Shown here in pieces: positions 25,783 to 34,650 of a stretch of 44,953 bases of DNA. The notes beneath the pieces were generated by a model, which saw only the letters and a list, made by a program, of their open reading frames with translations, was not told the origin of the DNA and made no database searches. Positions within the stretch are counted from its first letter, which is position 1. Each line of letters opens with the position of its first letter. Source of the stretch: Granulicella sp. (GTDB lineage Bacteria; Acidobacteriota; Terriglobia; Terriglobales; Acidobacteriaceae); the NCBI GenBank assembly GCA_027335345.1, contig DAHWOF010000171.1, positions 1 through 44,953 of the forward strand. Reading direction: 5' to 3'. A program made the position numbers and the translations under genes.

Positions 25783-28233
25783 ATGTCCACTGATTTTGTA
25801 AGCGTGATTAAGCCGAGCGGCAAAGGGGCCGGCCATGATGAGCGAGGGAAGGCCTATCCTGTTCTCCCAGTGCGGGATACGGTTCTTTTCCCACATGCTG
25901 TTCTGCCTCTGACCGTAGGTCGGCAGAGCTCGATCCAGCTAATCCAGTCCCTCGGCGAGGAGAAGATGATCCTGGTGGTCGCGCAGCGAGATGCGCGCCA
26001 AGATGCTCCTGAAGGCGCCGACCTATACGCAGTGGGCACTCGTGCGACGGTCCATAAGGTTGTGAAGATGCCGAACCAGAGCCTCTTTGTGTTTACCGAG
26101 GGGATGGAGAGGGTGAAGCTGGGCGAGTTCAGTCAGGGACAACCGTTTTTGACCGCTTCTTATTCGTCGCTGGAGGAGTTCACCCCGGAGCGGACGCCGG
26201 AGGTGGAGGCTCTGCAGCGAAATGTTATGGCCCAGTTTCAGGAGATCGTGACATCTTCGTCCACCCTTTCGGACGACCTGCAGACGATCGCATTGAATAT
26301 TGAAGAGCCCTCGCGGCTAGCGGATTTTATTGCGGCGAATCTGCCCTTTCTGACGACGGCTGAGAAGCAGGAGCTGCTGGAGACCGCGGAGGTGAAGCGC
26401 CGGCTCGAATTGATCAACAACCTTCTCGCCAAGGAGCTGGGTGTCCAACAGCTGCGCAACAAGATTCAGAGCGAGGTGCAGGACTCGGTGCAACAGTCGC
26501 AACGGGACTTCTACCTTCGCGAGCAGATGAAGGCCATCCAGAAGGAGCTGGGAGATCTGGATGAGACCCAGAAGGATGTAGCGGATCTGAAGGAGAAGAT
26601 TGAAGCTGCCGGCATGCCGGAGGAGACCAAGAAGGACGCTTTGAAGGAGCTGGCGAGGCTAAGCCGCATGAATCCCGCGGCGGCTGACTACTCCTTGACC
26701 CGGAACTACATCGAGTGGCTGGCGGTATTGCCGTGGTCCAAGAGCTCCTCCACGGAAGTGGACATCAAAAAGGCGAAGGAGTATTTGGATGAGGATCATT
26801 ACGGCCTGCAGAAGGTGAAGGACCGCATCTTGGATTATCTGAGCGTGCGCCGCCTGAAGCCGAACATGAAGGGCCCCATTCTATGCTTTGTCGGGCCGCC
26901 GGGAGTAGGGAAGACATCCCTGGGCCGTTCGATCGCGCGCGCTCTGGGCCGCAAATTCTCGCGCATCTCGCTGGGTGGCATGCACGATGAGGCGGAGATT
27001 CGCGGCCATCGCCGAACCTACATTGGAGCCCTGCCGGGGCAGATCATTCAGCAGTTGAAGCGGGTGGAGGTGAACGATCCGGTGTTCATGCTGGATGAGA
27101 TCGACAAGCTGGGCCGCGACTTCCGGGGCGATCCCTCCAGCGCCTTGCTGGAGACGCTGGACCCGGAGCAGAACAACACCTTCCGCGACAACTATCTGGA
27201 TCAACCCTTTGACTTGAGTAAAGTGCTGTTTATCTGCACCGCCAATCAACTCGACACGATTCCGGCGGCGCTGCTGGACCGCATGGAGGTCATCGAACTC
27301 AACGGATACACCGAAGAGGAGAAGGTGAACATCGCCGAGCGCTATCTGATTCCGCGCCAGGTGAAGGAGAACGGCATCGAGCCCAAGGAAGGCGAGCAGC
27401 CGTTGATCGAGTTTCCAACCAGCAGTGTGTCTCTGATCGCCCGCCACTATACGCGTGAGGCTGGGGTGCGCCGCCTGGAGCAGTTGATTGGAACCGTCTG
27501 CCGCAAGACGGCGCGCCAGGTTGCGGAAGGGCGCACGGAGAAACTGGTGGTAACACCGGAGATCATCCACGAGTTTCTGGGCGGCATCAAGGTACGGGTG
27601 GATACGGAGATCGCGGAGCGAACCAAGCGTGCGGGAGTTGCGGTGGGTCTGGCCTGGACACCGGCAGGGGGCGATGTCCTGTTCATCGAAGCCAACCGGA
27701 TGAAGGGCAAGGGCGGCTTTACCATGACGGGGCAGATCGGCGACGTGATGAAGGAGTCCATGCAGGCCGCGCTCACCTGGGTGCGATCAAACGCATTATC
27801 CCTGGGATTGGATGATGATGTGTTGAAGGATACCGATCTGCACATTCATGTGCCGGCCGGCGCTATTCCCAAGGACGGCCCCAGCGCCGGCGTCACCATG
27901 GTCACTGCTTTGGTGAGCCTGCTGCTGAATCGCCCGATCCATCCGCTGCTGGCGATGACCGGGGAGATTACGCTGAGCGGGCACGTTCTGCCTGTGGGCG
28001 GCATCAAGGAGAAGTTTCTTGCCGCCAAGCGGGCCGGGATTCGCGATGTGATTCTTCCGATCGACGTAAAGACCAACGTGGAAGAGGATCTGTCGCCCGA
28101 ACAGATCGAGGGAGTTTCCATCCATTATGCCGCGCACATTGAAGACGTCCTGGGCATCGCCCTGCCCAAGACCGTGGGCGAGGCGGCGCAGGATAACGAA
28201 CTTCGGGAAGAGGTGCTGGCCACGGTGGAGTAG
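25783..28233 (+). CDS. lon: ATP-dependent protease Lon
   Basis: Cytosolic AAA+ serine protease of 816 residues that degrades misfolded and regulatory proteins. The N-domain begins with [20 protein letters not shown]. The AAA+ module has Walker [10 protein letters not shown] (371-379), Walker [12 protein letters not shown] and the sensor region [13 protein letters not shown]. The C-terminal protease domain has the nucleophile Ser701 in [11 protein letters not shown] and the general base Lys744 in GGIKEKF. I chose ATG 25783 with AAGGGA upstream, which gives the usual Lon length; an in-frame ATG at 25741 with AGGGG upstream is a possible longer start, and the frame is open to 25684. It leads the lon-tsaB-rimI-psd-pssA block. 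Confidence 0.96.
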   Translation: MSTDFVSVIKPSGKGAGHDERGKAYPVLPVRDTVLFPHAVLPLTVGRQSSIQLIQSLGEEKMILVVAQRDARQDAPEGADLYAVGTRATVHKVVKMPNQSLFVFTEGMERVKLGEFSQGQPFLTASYSSLEEFTPERTPEVEALQRNVMAQFQEIVTSSSTLSDDLQTIALNIEEPSRLADFIAANLPFLTTAEKQELLETAEVKRRLELINNLLAKELGVQQLRNKIQSEVQDSVQQSQRDFYLREQMKAIQKELGDLDETQKDVADLKEKIEAAGMPEETKKDALKELARLSRMNPAAADYSLTRNYIEWLAVLPWSKSSSTEVDIKKAKEYLDEDHYGLQKVKDRILDYLSVRRLKPNMKGPILCFVGPPGVGKTSLGRSIARALGRKFSRISLGGMHDEAEIRGHRRTYIGALPGQIIQQLKRVEVNDPVFMLDEIDKLGRDFRGDPSSALLETLDPEQNNTFRDNYLDQPFDLSKVLFICTANQLDTIPAALLDRMEVIELNGYTEEEKVNIAERYLIPRQVKENGIEPKEGEQPLIEFPTSSVSLIARHYTREAGVRRLEQLIGTVCRKTARQVAEGRTEKLVVTPEIIHEFLGGIKVRVDTEIAERTKRAGVAVGLAWTPAGGDVLFIEANRMKGKGGFTMTGQIGDVMKESMQAALTWVRSNALSLGLDDDVLKDTDLHIHVPAGAIPKDGPSAGVTMVTALVSLLLNRPIHPLLAMTGEITLSGHVLPVGGIKEKFLAAKRAGIRDVILPIDVKTNVEEDLSPEQIEGVSIHYAAHIEDVLGIALPKTVGEAAQDNELREEVLATVE

Positions 28234-28263
28234 CTCCTTTCTTGCAGGCGTTAGTCTAGAGGG

Positions 28264-28965
28264 GTGGAGATACCATTGACCGGGAACGAGCGTCTGCTGC
28301 TGATCGATACCTGCGGAGAGACGGCCGGCATGGCGCTGTGCGAAGGCGACAAGGTGATGTTCTCAGCAGACCTGGGCGATCGACGCGCCTCGGCAGAGAT
28401 TCTTCCCTCGTTGCGTCGCCTCCTGGCTCAGTCCAGCTGGCGTCTTTTTGAGTTGCATGCGATTGGCGTCGTGCGAGGTCCCGGCTCGTTCACCGGTGTT
28501 CGAACCGGGTTGTCCTTTGCCAAGGGTCTGTGTGAGTCGACCAATGTCAGGCTGGTCGCGGTGTCGCGTTTGGAGTCTCTTTCCGATGCTGTCGCTCACG
28601 CCGCCGGGAGGTCTCCGCTTCCCTTTCCACCAGCGCTGGCCGCGCTCGACGCTGGACGCAGCCAGGTTTATGTGCGAGACGTAGCCTCAGGCGGCGAGTG
28701 GCTCGCCTCGGTGGACGAGTTGCAAAGTCAATGCCGTAACGGCCATGCGGTTGCAGTTGCCGAGCAGCGTTTGGCAGAGCGACTAGCGGGGTGCGGCGTT
28801 CTGCTGCACCCGCTGCACGCGGGAGATGCGCTGCATGCGGTGCTGCGCCGGCTTCAGGAGGCCGGCAGCGATGTGGAGTGCGACGCCAACTACCTTCGTC
28901 GCGAATCGGATCTGTACCGCACTCCAGCCGTGACGTTCGGGATGGGGCCGGCAAAGGCGTTGTGA
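28264..28965 (+). CDS. tsaB: tRNA threonylcarbamoyladenosine biosynthesis protein TsaB
   Basis: Partner of TsaD in the complex that adds threonylcarbamoyl to A37 of ANN-decoding tRNAs. It has 233 residues and an actin/HSP70-like N-terminal half: LLIDTCGETAGMALCEG (phosphate-1-like), GVVRGPGSFTGVRTGLSFAKGL (the TsaB signature GPGSFTGxR) and AALDAGRSQVYVRD. It lacks the metal-binding His residues of TsaD. The start may be GTG 28264, which has a TAGTCT box six nt before it, or TTG 28276 with GGAG six nt before it. It lies 30 bp after lon and 45 bp before rimI, a frequent neighbour. Confidence 0.9.
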   Translation: MEIPLTGNERLLLIDTCGETAGMALCEGDKVMFSADLGDRRASAEILPSLRRLLAQSSWRLFELHAIGVVRGPGSFTGVRTGLSFAKGLCESTNVRLVAVSRLESLSDAVAHAAGRSPLPFPPALAALDAGRSQVYVRDVASGGEWLASVDELQSQCRNGHAVAVAEQRLAERLAGCGVLLHPLHAGDALHAVLRRLQEAGSDVECDANYLRRESDLYRTPAVTFGMGPAKAL

Positions 28966-29010
28966 CCGGTACAAACCAAATCGGGGCGCTCAGCGCCCGT
29001 TGGAGGCTTC

Positions 29011-29553
29011 ATGATCCCGGACAGGACCATTGAGCCGCGTCCAGATTTCCCGTGGAACGTGCGTCGAGCCACGCCCGCCGATCTGGAGGCGATCCTGGCC
29101 ATCCAGCACGGATCTCCTGAGGCGCCGGCTTGGAGCAGTCCTACCTGGAAGCAGATGCTATCCCCGGAACAGGCAGGCTCACTCCTTCGCGTCTGCCTTG
29201 TCGCCGAGGGTGACCATCCGGCGTCTCGCAGCCGATGGGTTCTGGGCTTCTGCGTTGCCTGCTGGGCCGGAGAGTGGTCCGAGTTGGAGAGTGTCGCCAC
29301 CGTGGTCTCAGCCCGTGGCCGGGGAGTGGGCAGGGCGCTGTGCGGTCAGGTGATGGATTGGTCCAGAGAGCGAGGAGCCAGAGTCATGGAGCTGGAGGTT
29401 CGAGCCTCTAACAGGGCCGCTCAAGCGCTCTACCGATCTTTGGGATTTGCGGAACAGGGCGTGCGCCGGAGGTACTATCAAGACCCAATCGAGGATGCTG
29501 TTCTCATGTCGGTCGACCTGTTGACGGCTGCAACAACAAGAGTGCTTACGTAG
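29011..29553 (+). CDS. rimI: Ribosomal protein bS18-alanine N-acetyltransferase RimI-like
   Basis: GNAT acetyltransferase of 180 residues. The acetyl-CoA site is TVVSARGRGVGRALCGQVMDW, followed by MELEVRASNRAAQALYRSLGF, the RimI-type motif. The start ATG 29011 has GGAGG four to five nt upstream. The assignment as RimI rests on sequence and on its position directly after tsaB, a conserved pairing; the true target was not shown. An internal segment (~55-80) is longer than in E. coli RimI. Confidence 0.85.
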   Translation: MIPDRTIEPRPDFPWNVRRATPADLEAILAIQHGSPEAPAWSSPTWKQMLSPEQAGSLLRVCLVAEGDHPASRSRWVLGFCVACWAGEWSELESVATVVSARGRGVGRALCGQVMDWSRERGARVMELEVRASNRAAQALYRSLGFAEQGVRRRYYQDPIEDAVLMSVDLLTAATTRVLT

Positions 29554-29584
29554 GAGGATGAGCATAGGCGGCCGGGCTGCAAAG

Positions 29585-29590
29585 GTATAA
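29585..29590 (+). promoter_or_regulatory. Perfect TATAAT box before psd (leaderless candidate)
   Basis: Consensus TATAAT ends nine nt before the ATG at 29600, so a transcript from it would have a leader of about three nt. No -35 at the right distance was found. Confidence 0.45.
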
Positions 29591-29599
29591 TCGAGGCCT

Positions 29600-30256
29600 A
29601 TGGTTCGGGATGGTTTTTACTACGGAGCTTCGCTGCTCGGAGTCGCTGTGATCGTGTATCTGGGAACGCATTGGCTGAGCCTGACACTGATTCCAGTCCT
29701 CCTGGCAGCGTTTTTCCTGTGGTTCTTCCGCGATCCCGAGCGCAGGATTCCAGAGGGCGATGGCCTGATCGTCTCACCGGCGGACGGCAAGGTGGAGGGC
29801 GCCGAGTGGATCGAGACCTCTTCCGGCAGCCGGTTCCGGGTGACGATCTTCCTGAGCGTGGTGGATGTGCACGTCAACCGGGTTCCGATCAGCGGAAGGG
29901 TGACGCTGGTGGAGTATCGGGAGGGAGAGTTTCTCAACGCGATGGATCCAGAGTCCGCCGTGGTGAATGAGCAGACGCTGATTGTGATTGATGATGGCCA
30001 GTTCACGGTCAGCTTCAAGCAGATCGCCGGCCTGCTGGCGCGTCGCATCGTGTGCCATCTGAAGTCTGGAGACACGGTGCTGCGGGGGCAGCGCATGGGC
30101 ATGATCAAGTTCGGTTCGCGCGTGGATGTGCTGATGCCGGCCGATGTGGAGCTTCGGGTAAAGCCGGGCGAACGGGTCAAAGGCGGCAGCTCCATTCTGG
30201 GGGTTCTGCCGGGGTACGGCGAAGCAGCCAGGCCCTCCTTCCATGGACGGAACTGA
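29600..30256 (+). CDS. psd: Phosphatidylserine decarboxylase proenzyme (Psd-related type)
   Basis: Converts phosphatidylserine to phosphatidylethanolamine at the membrane. The 218-residue precursor has membrane segments near the N-terminus (~8-40, [26 protein letters not shown]), [37 protein letters not shown] and [17 protein letters not shown]. Self-cleavage should occur between Gly172 and Ser173 in KFGSRVDV, producing the pyruvoyl group; this FGS form replaces the LGST of enteric enzymes and is usual in the short bacterial type. It overlaps pssA by one base (TGATG), so the two genes are coupled. Confidence 0.93.
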   Translation: MVRDGFYYGASLLGVAVIVYLGTHWLSLTLIPVLLAAFFLWFFRDPERRIPEGDGLIVSPADGKVEGAEWIETSSGSRFRVTIFLSVVDVHVNRVPISGRVTLVEYREGEFLNAMDPESAVVNEQTLIVIDDGQFTVSFKQIAGLLARRIVCHLKSGDTVLRGQRMGMIKFGSRVDVLMPADVELRVKPGERVKGGSSILGVLPGYGEAARPSFHGRN

Positions 30257-31089
30257 TGGCGCAGGAAACTCACTCATCGGCGCGGCGAGGCATGTACATT
30301 CTGCCGTCGTTATTCACCGCGGGCAGCATTGCACTGGGCTATTACGTCATCATGGAGAGCATTCGCGGGACCGTTGTCAGCGATCCCGCGCTTCGCTCGA
30401 TGGCGTTTGATCGAGCGGCCCTCGCGATCATCTTTGCCATCGTCTTTGATGGCCTGGATGGCCGCATCGCTCGCATGACCAATACCTCCAGCGAGTTTGG
30501 CAAGGAACTGGACTCGCTGGCCGACGTGATCACCTTCGGCGTGGCCCCCAGCCTACTGGCGTATCTCTGGGGGGTTCGACAGCTTACGTCCAGCGGTCAC
30601 CCTGAGATTGAAGGCCGGGTGATGCATTTTGGCATGGTGGTGTGCTTCCTGTTTCTTATTTGTGGCGCCAGCCGTCTGGCGCGCTTCAACATCAGCATCA
30701 ATCCGCAGCCGCGAAACCCGGGCCTACCGGGCCGAAAGTACTTTGTAGGTATGCCGATCCCGGCGGCCGCGGGTGTCCTGGCGGCCGTGATTCACTTCGA
30801 GGCCGGCTCTCCGGTGCATAGCGTGTGGATGTCACTGCTATGGCTCGGCCTGGTAGCCTTCACCGGCTTCCTGATGGTGAGCAGTTGGCGCTTCTGGAGT
30901 GGCAAAGAGATTGACATGAGCACTCGCAAGCCCGGCCGCCTGTTGGCGCTGGTCGTGGTGATCATCGGAGTTGTGGTGGAGTGGCACCAGACGGCTCTGC
31001 TGGTGATGGCGCTCGGTTACCTGGTTTCGGGAGTCATGGCGAGGCTGGCCTATTCGCTGAAGCGCCGCATGGTGCGGCGCGCCGGATAG
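30256..31089 (+). CDS. pssA: CDP-diacylglycerol-serine O-phosphatidyltransferase
   Basis: Makes phosphatidylserine from CDP-diacylglycerol and serine, giving the substrate of the decarboxylase encoded just before it. It is a 277-residue membrane protein with the CDP-alcohol phosphotransferase motif DGLDGRIARMTNTSSEFGKELDSLADV and about eight hydrophobic segments. PSLFTAGSIALGYYVI opens the first segment, as in PssA of the Bacillus/alpha type. The ATG at 30256 is preferred because the frame upstream lies in psd. The cluster order psd-pssA is common. Confidence 0.94.
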   Translation: MAQETHSSARRGMYILPSLFTAGSIALGYYVIMESIRGTVVSDPALRSMAFDRAALAIIFAIVFDGLDGRIARMTNTSSEFGKELDSLADVITFGVAPSLLAYLWGVRQLTSSGHPEIEGRVMHFGMVVCFLFLICGASRLARFNISINPQPRNPGLPGRKYFVGMPIPAAAGVLAAVIHFEAGSPVHSVWMSLLWLGLVAFTGFLMVSSWRFWSGKEIDMSTRKPGRLLALVVVIIGVVVEWHQTALLVMALGYLVSGVMARLAYSLKRRMVRRAG

Positions 31090-31099
31090 AGCATCTTTT

Positions 31100-31129
31100 C
31101 TTCAGGCATAGCTTTAGCCTATGCTGAAG
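31100..31129. terminator. Bidirectional terminator candidate between pssA and thiolase
   Basis: CTTCA-G-GCATAG, a 7-nt loop, then CTATGC-TGAAG: 11 bp with one bulged G, between the convergent stops 31089 and 31135. The minus strand has AAGAAAAG after the stem and the plus strand a short CTTTAA, so neither T-run is strong. Confidence 0.55.
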
Positions 31130-31134
31130 CGACT

Positions 31135-32331
31135 TTAACGTTCCACCGCCAATGCGACGGAGTTGCCCCCGCCCAGGCAGAGTGCGGCGACTCCCTTGTG
31201 TGCGTTACGGCGCTGCATCTCGTAGAGCAAGGTGACCAGAATGCGCGCTCCGCTGGCGCCGATGGGATGGCCAATAGCGACAGCTCCACCGTTGACGTTG
31301 ACGCGGTCCAACGACAGTCCGAGTTCCCGGGTGACGCCCAGCGCCTGGACGCTAAACGCCTCGTTGAGTTCAAAGAGATCGATATCCTGGAGCGACCAAC
31401 CGGCGCGGGCTAACAGTTTTTGCACGCCGCTGACGGGAGCCAGCATCACCCAGCGCGGGGCCACGCCGCTGGTGGCTTGGGCACGAAGGGTGGCCAGCGG
31501 CTTAAGGCGCAGTTGCTGTGCCCGCTCGCTGGACATGAGCAGGACGGCGGCGGCAGCGTCATTCATGCCGGGGGAGTTTCCGGCAGTTACGGTTCCATCG
31601 GCCTTGAAGGCAGGCTTGAGAGCAGCGAGCGCCTGCAGCGATGCATCAGGACGGATGCTCTCGTCGTGGGTCAAGTTGCTGGGCGAGGCTCCTTTTTTGG
31701 CGGGGAGGGTGATGGAGACGATCTCCTCGCCAAAGCGTCCAGCCTGTAACGCTGCAGAAGCTTTGCGATGCGAACCCAGGGCGTATTCGTCCTGTTCCTC
31801 GCGGCTGATGGAGTGCTTCTCCGCCACCAGCTCTGCCGTCATACCCATGTGCTGATGATCAATGGCGCACCACAGACCATCGTGAATCATGGAGTCGATG
31901 ACCTGGGCGTCGCCTGTACGGAGTCCTGTGCGCGCTTTGGGAAGAAGATAGGGCGCGTTGGACATGGACTCCATACCGCCGGCGACAGCGATCTCCGAGT
32001 CGCCGGCGGCGATGGCGTGCGCGGCCAGGGCGACGGCTTTCAGCCCCGAGCCGCAGACCATGTTGATGGTGAACGCCGAGGTCGTGTCGGAGAGCCCGGC
32101 GCGCAGAGCGGCCTGACGAGCAGGGTTCTGGCCCAAGCCGGCGGGAAGGACGCATCCCATGATGCAATCCGTTACCGCCGATGGATCCAATGCAGATCCC
32201 TGGATGGCGGTTCGCTCCACGGCAGCTCGCACAGCAATGGCGCCGAGTTCCACGGCGGAGAGGTGAGACAGTGAGCCTAGAAACTTGCCCACCGGGGTTC
32301 GAGCGGCACTGACGATCACGACTTCGCGCAT
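31135..32331 (-). CDS. Thiolase (acetyl-CoA C-acetyltransferase)
   Basis: Condensing or degradative thiolase of 398 residues. The nucleophilic Cys93 lies in [15 protein letters not shown]; the C-terminal catalytic His and Cys are in [17 protein letters not shown] and [11 protein letters not shown]. The length and the absence of a long insertion fit biosynthetic acetoacetyl-CoA thiolase. The start ATG 32331 has GGAG five nt upstream; the longer frame to 32526 is not used. Its reaction matches the hydroxyacyl-CoA dehydrogenase at 7296, but the genes are 23 kb apart, so an operon link is excluded. Confidence 0.96.
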   Translation of the reverse strand: MREVVIVSAARTPVGKFLGSLSHLSAVELGAIAVRAAVERTAIQGSALDPSAVTDCIMGCVLPAGLGQNPARQAALRAGLSDTTSAFTINMVCGSGLKAVALAAHAIAAGDSEIAVAGGMESMSNAPYLLPKARTGLRTGDAQVIDSMIHDGLWCAIDHQHMGMTAELVAEKHSISREEQDEYALGSHRKASAALQAGRFGEEIVSITLPAKKGASPSNLTHDESIRPDASLQALAALKPAFKADGTVTAGNSPGMNDAAAAVLLMSSERAQQLRLKPLATLRAQATSGVAPRWVMLAPVSGVQKLLARAGWSLQDIDLFELNEAFSVQALGVTRELGLSLDRVNVNGGAVAIGHPIGASGARILVTLLYEMQRRNAHKGVAALCLGGGNSVALAVER

Positions 32332-33330
32332 AAGTACTCCAGCCAACCATGACGGGCGAAAAGGGAGTGCCCCTCGGGGTGGCCAAACACGATAATGAGG
32401 CTCCGGGCGCTGAGAACTGTCCCCGGGCCGCGGCCGCACGTAGTATACGACGCGCGAGTGGCAACGAACAGATTCCCGAGAACGGCGGAGAGTCGAGAAG
32501 TGCTTTATGCCCTGACCCTCTGGCATTCCTCTGTGTTCTAGATCATGGAAGAGATGACGCCGGCGACGGAAAAATTCTCCAGGCTACATCGAGCCTGATC
32601 ACGGCGTAGGCGGGAGATGACTCAAGCCGCGACGGTTGGAGTCCGGATGCCCTTCGGCTCTGCGCTGCCGGGAGGCTTCTCAGAACCGTCCCAGTTGCAA
32701 AAGCTGGCAACAAGAGCGGGAGTGTGGGTGAGTGAGACAGGGAAGCGTGTTCAATGCCGAAGGCTCATTTCTCGCCGATGATTTGCCTGTGGCTTCTCCC
32801 TTTAAACCGCGAGCCTCTTTTGCGGATGGCTGGAACGGGAAGGGTGGGGCACCTGGTTTTGGCCAGAGGTTGCGGATGGGCATGACGCCCGGCGCTGTCA
32901 GAGACGCGGCCGTCGGCAGGATTCGCTTGGGGATGGATCCGCATCGAGATTCCATCTGCCGTGCAGCAATAGGCCGCAATATGAGATGGCGTGGTGGAGT
33001 CGATGGGTCTGCCGCTGATCGTCTGCCGCGGAACATTCAGTCCGGTGAGGCAGCGATTGACACGGCGCGGCTTGTGGGACGAATTCGATCCGATCGCATT
33101 GGCCGGTCGCAGTTTTCTGTTGCTGCTTCGCTGACGATCCCTCTGGACAGATCCGACGCCCGGTAGCTCTCCGAAGGAAGATTCGCGCGCAGTGATTTTG
33201 ACGTGTGTGGGGCATGGCTCTTCGGCTTTGTTGGCGATGAAGGATTGAGAGATCCGAACATGGTCAGAAGGTGATCTGCGGAAGGACGGGTGTGTGGAGG
33301 AAAAAATCGGCTCGTGACCATCTTTTTTTC
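32332..33330. other. Long non-coding spacer before the small-RNA candidate
   Basis: About 1 kb with no convincing gene. Frames such as 32732-33166 (plus) and 32898-33215 (minus) have biased, non-conserved-looking composition. GTGGGGCA occurs at about 32846 and 33209, resembling 532 in another spacer. No tRNA, tmRNA, RNase P or 6S-like core was recognised. Confidence 0.45.
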
Positions 33331-33359
33331 TTGACTCTTCGACGCAGGAAAACTATACC
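33331..33359 (+). promoter_or_regulatory. Strong sigma-70-type promoter with UP-like T tract
   Basis: TTGACT (33331-33336), exactly 17 bp, TATACC (33354-33359), with a T-rich tract directly upstream (33322-33329). This predicts a start near 33366, precisely before the first hairpin of the small-RNA candidate. Confidence 0.65.
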
Positions 33360-33365
33360 TTCGAT

Positions 33366-33501
33366 AGCTGCTCTCTACAGACAGAGTAGCGTCGATGTTC
33401 ACCATCGATTGGGAGCGCAGGCAAACGCAACCAAGGCAAAGCACGAAAGAAAAAGGCAACACACCCAGGGAACGCTCTTGAAGCGTTCCCTGATGTGTTT
33501 T
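33366..33501 (+). ncRNA. Candidate small RNA (possibly dual-function, 28-codon ORF)
   Basis: Predicted ~136-nt transcript in the 1.25-kb spacer upstream of rsmE. Hairpin 1 is 33367-33374 with 33383-33390 (8 bp, one G-U, 8-nt loop), hairpin 2 is 33392-33397 with 33403-33408 (6 bp, 5-nt loop), then an unpaired A/C-rich stretch (33410-33457), then the terminator hairpin. An ATG at 33395 opens 28 codons rich in Arg, Lys, Gln and Glu (opens MFTIDWERRQ) and the TGA (33479-33481) falls inside the terminator loop. No homologous RNA family is recognised. It could be a trans-acting sRNA, a small-protein mRNA, or an attenuator for rsmE, although rsmE has its own -10 box. Confidence 0.5.
33458..33501 (+). 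terminator. Rho-independent terminator of the small-RNA candidate
   Basis: Arms 33458-33476 and 33482-33499 pair over about 17 bp (AACACA and CAGGGAACGCT sides, one small interruption) with a 5-nt loop CTTGA, then TTTT at 33498-33501. On the minus strand a CTTTTTC follows after the stem, so it could work both ways. Confidence 0.65.
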
Positions 33502-33569
33502 CAGCGCCTCCTCAAGTGTCGTGAGAAGACGCGAATCGATACGCCGAATGGCTTCTTGCGACCAAGCAG

Positions 33570-33575
33570 TATTCT
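33570..33575 (+). promoter_or_regulatory. -10 box before rsmE (leaderless candidate)
   Basis: TATTCT ends six nt before the ATG at 33582, so transcription would start at or next to the start codon. There is no Shine-Dalgarno and no -35. Confidence 0.4.
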
Positions 33576-33581
33576 GGACCC

Positions 33582-34310
33582 ATGACGAGAAGACGGTGGA
33601 TTGCCGATACATGGACTGAGACCAGCGCAAGCTTGCGGGGAGATCAGGCGGCGCATCTTGCGCGTGTCCTGCGGGCGCAGACGGGGCAGGTTTTTGATGT
33701 GGTGGCGAATGGATTCCTGCATCGCGCGGAGGTGGTTTCGGTCTGTGACAATGAGGTGGTGTTTGCTTTGAAGGAGCAACTGGAAGCGGAGGTCTCTCTG
33801 CGAGTCCACCTTTTGATGGCTGTCTTCAAGTTCGATCACATGGAGTGGGGTATGGAAAAGGCTACCGAGCTGGGCGCAGCTCGCCTCTCTCCGGTGATCG
33901 CGCGAAGGACGGAGAAGAATCTGGCCCATGCCGCCGCCAAACGCGTGGAGCGTTGGAGAAGGATTGTACGGGAAGCTGCGCAACAGTCGCGGCGCAGCGA
34001 TGTGCCGGTTGTGGACGATCCGGTTGCGTTGAAGGTGGCGCTGGGTGGAGTGAGCGCAGAGAAGAGACTTCTTCTGGCGGAGACCGAGCAGCAAAACTCG
34101 CTACGGAACGAACTGGCCCGCGAGCCGCTGCGTGAAAACCTCCCGGTAGCGCTGGCGATAGGGCCAGAGGGCGGATGGACGGCCGAAGAGATGGCGCTAT
34201 TCGGCCAGAACGGATGGAGGCCAGTGACACTTGGACCCAGGATCCTGCGCGCCGAGACGGCGGCCATCGCCGCTCTGGCGGTCTGCGCGGCGATGTTGCA
34301 GGGGTCTTGA
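33582..34310 (+). CDS. rsmE: 16S rRNA (uracil-1498-N3)-methyltransferase
   Basis: SAM-dependent SPOUT methyltransferase of 242 residues that methylates U1498 in the decoding centre. It has an N-terminal PUA-like domain (RGDQAAHLARVLRAQTGQVFDVV) and the SPOUT domain with MEKATELGAARLSPVIARRTEKN, EAAQQSRRSDVP, LAIGPEGGWTAEEMALF and the knot-forming LGPRILRAETAAIAALA. These are textbook RsmE blocks. No Shine-Dalgarno lies before the ATG, and a -10 box six nt upstream suggests leaderless translation. Confidence 0.95.
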   Translation: MTRRRWIADTWTETSASLRGDQAAHLARVLRAQTGQVFDVVANGFLHRAEVVSVCDNEVVFALKEQLEAEVSLRVHLLMAVFKFDHMEWGMEKATELGAARLSPVIARRTEKNLAHAAAKRVERWRRIVREAAQQSRRSDVPVVDDPVALKVALGGVSAEKRLLLAETEQQNSLRNELAREPLRENLPVALAIGPEGGWTAEEMALFGQNGWRPVTLGPRILRAETAAIAALAVCAAMLQGS

Positions 34311-34584
34311 TCTTTTCTGGCAGAGAAGAGCGATTCAAAGAATCTGTCCGTGGAGGCGCGGTCCGTGAAGACTGCTGCTTTGCGGAGTTCCGAGCGTTGG
34401 TCAAGTGATGCCGCTGGGCGTCTGTTCAACCACAGAGGCTCCGACTCTGAGATGCCTCCTACCAGTTCGGTGGATCCATTTTCCGCTCCGCCTCTTGCTG
34501 CACCTCGTTCGATCTCTCGGTGGGGGGGCTTGCGAACGATAGCATTTTCAGTGTTGATTGGCGTCCCGAAGAGGGCTGTCAGTG

Positions 34585-34606
34585 GCGTTTTCATTGGGGA
34601 AAACGC
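34585..34606. terminator. Hairpin between rsmE and the S1 gene
   Basis: GCGTTTTC and GAAAACGC are perfect 8-bp arms around a 6-nt loop, in the 340-bp spacer (34311-34650) between convergent stops. No T-tract follows on either strand, so it is a weak terminator candidate. Nothing else was recognised in the spacer. Confidence 0.35.
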
Positions 34607-34650
34607 TCATCGAGGTTGGGGCGTTTGTCTATACCTACGCTGAAGATGCT

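Noticed and set aside
25760-25783. Heat-shock element before lon
   Set aside because: ACACTCACTT recalls half a CIRCE box, but no inverted partner is present.
32732-33166. 144-residue open frame in the long spacer
   Set aside because: Biased composition, no recognisable domain, overlapping open frames on the other strand, and no convincing ribosome site.
33037-33630. 197-residue minus-strand frame across the small-RNA region
   Set aside because: It crosses the promoter, terminator and rsmE start on the opposite strand, and its product has no recognised motif.
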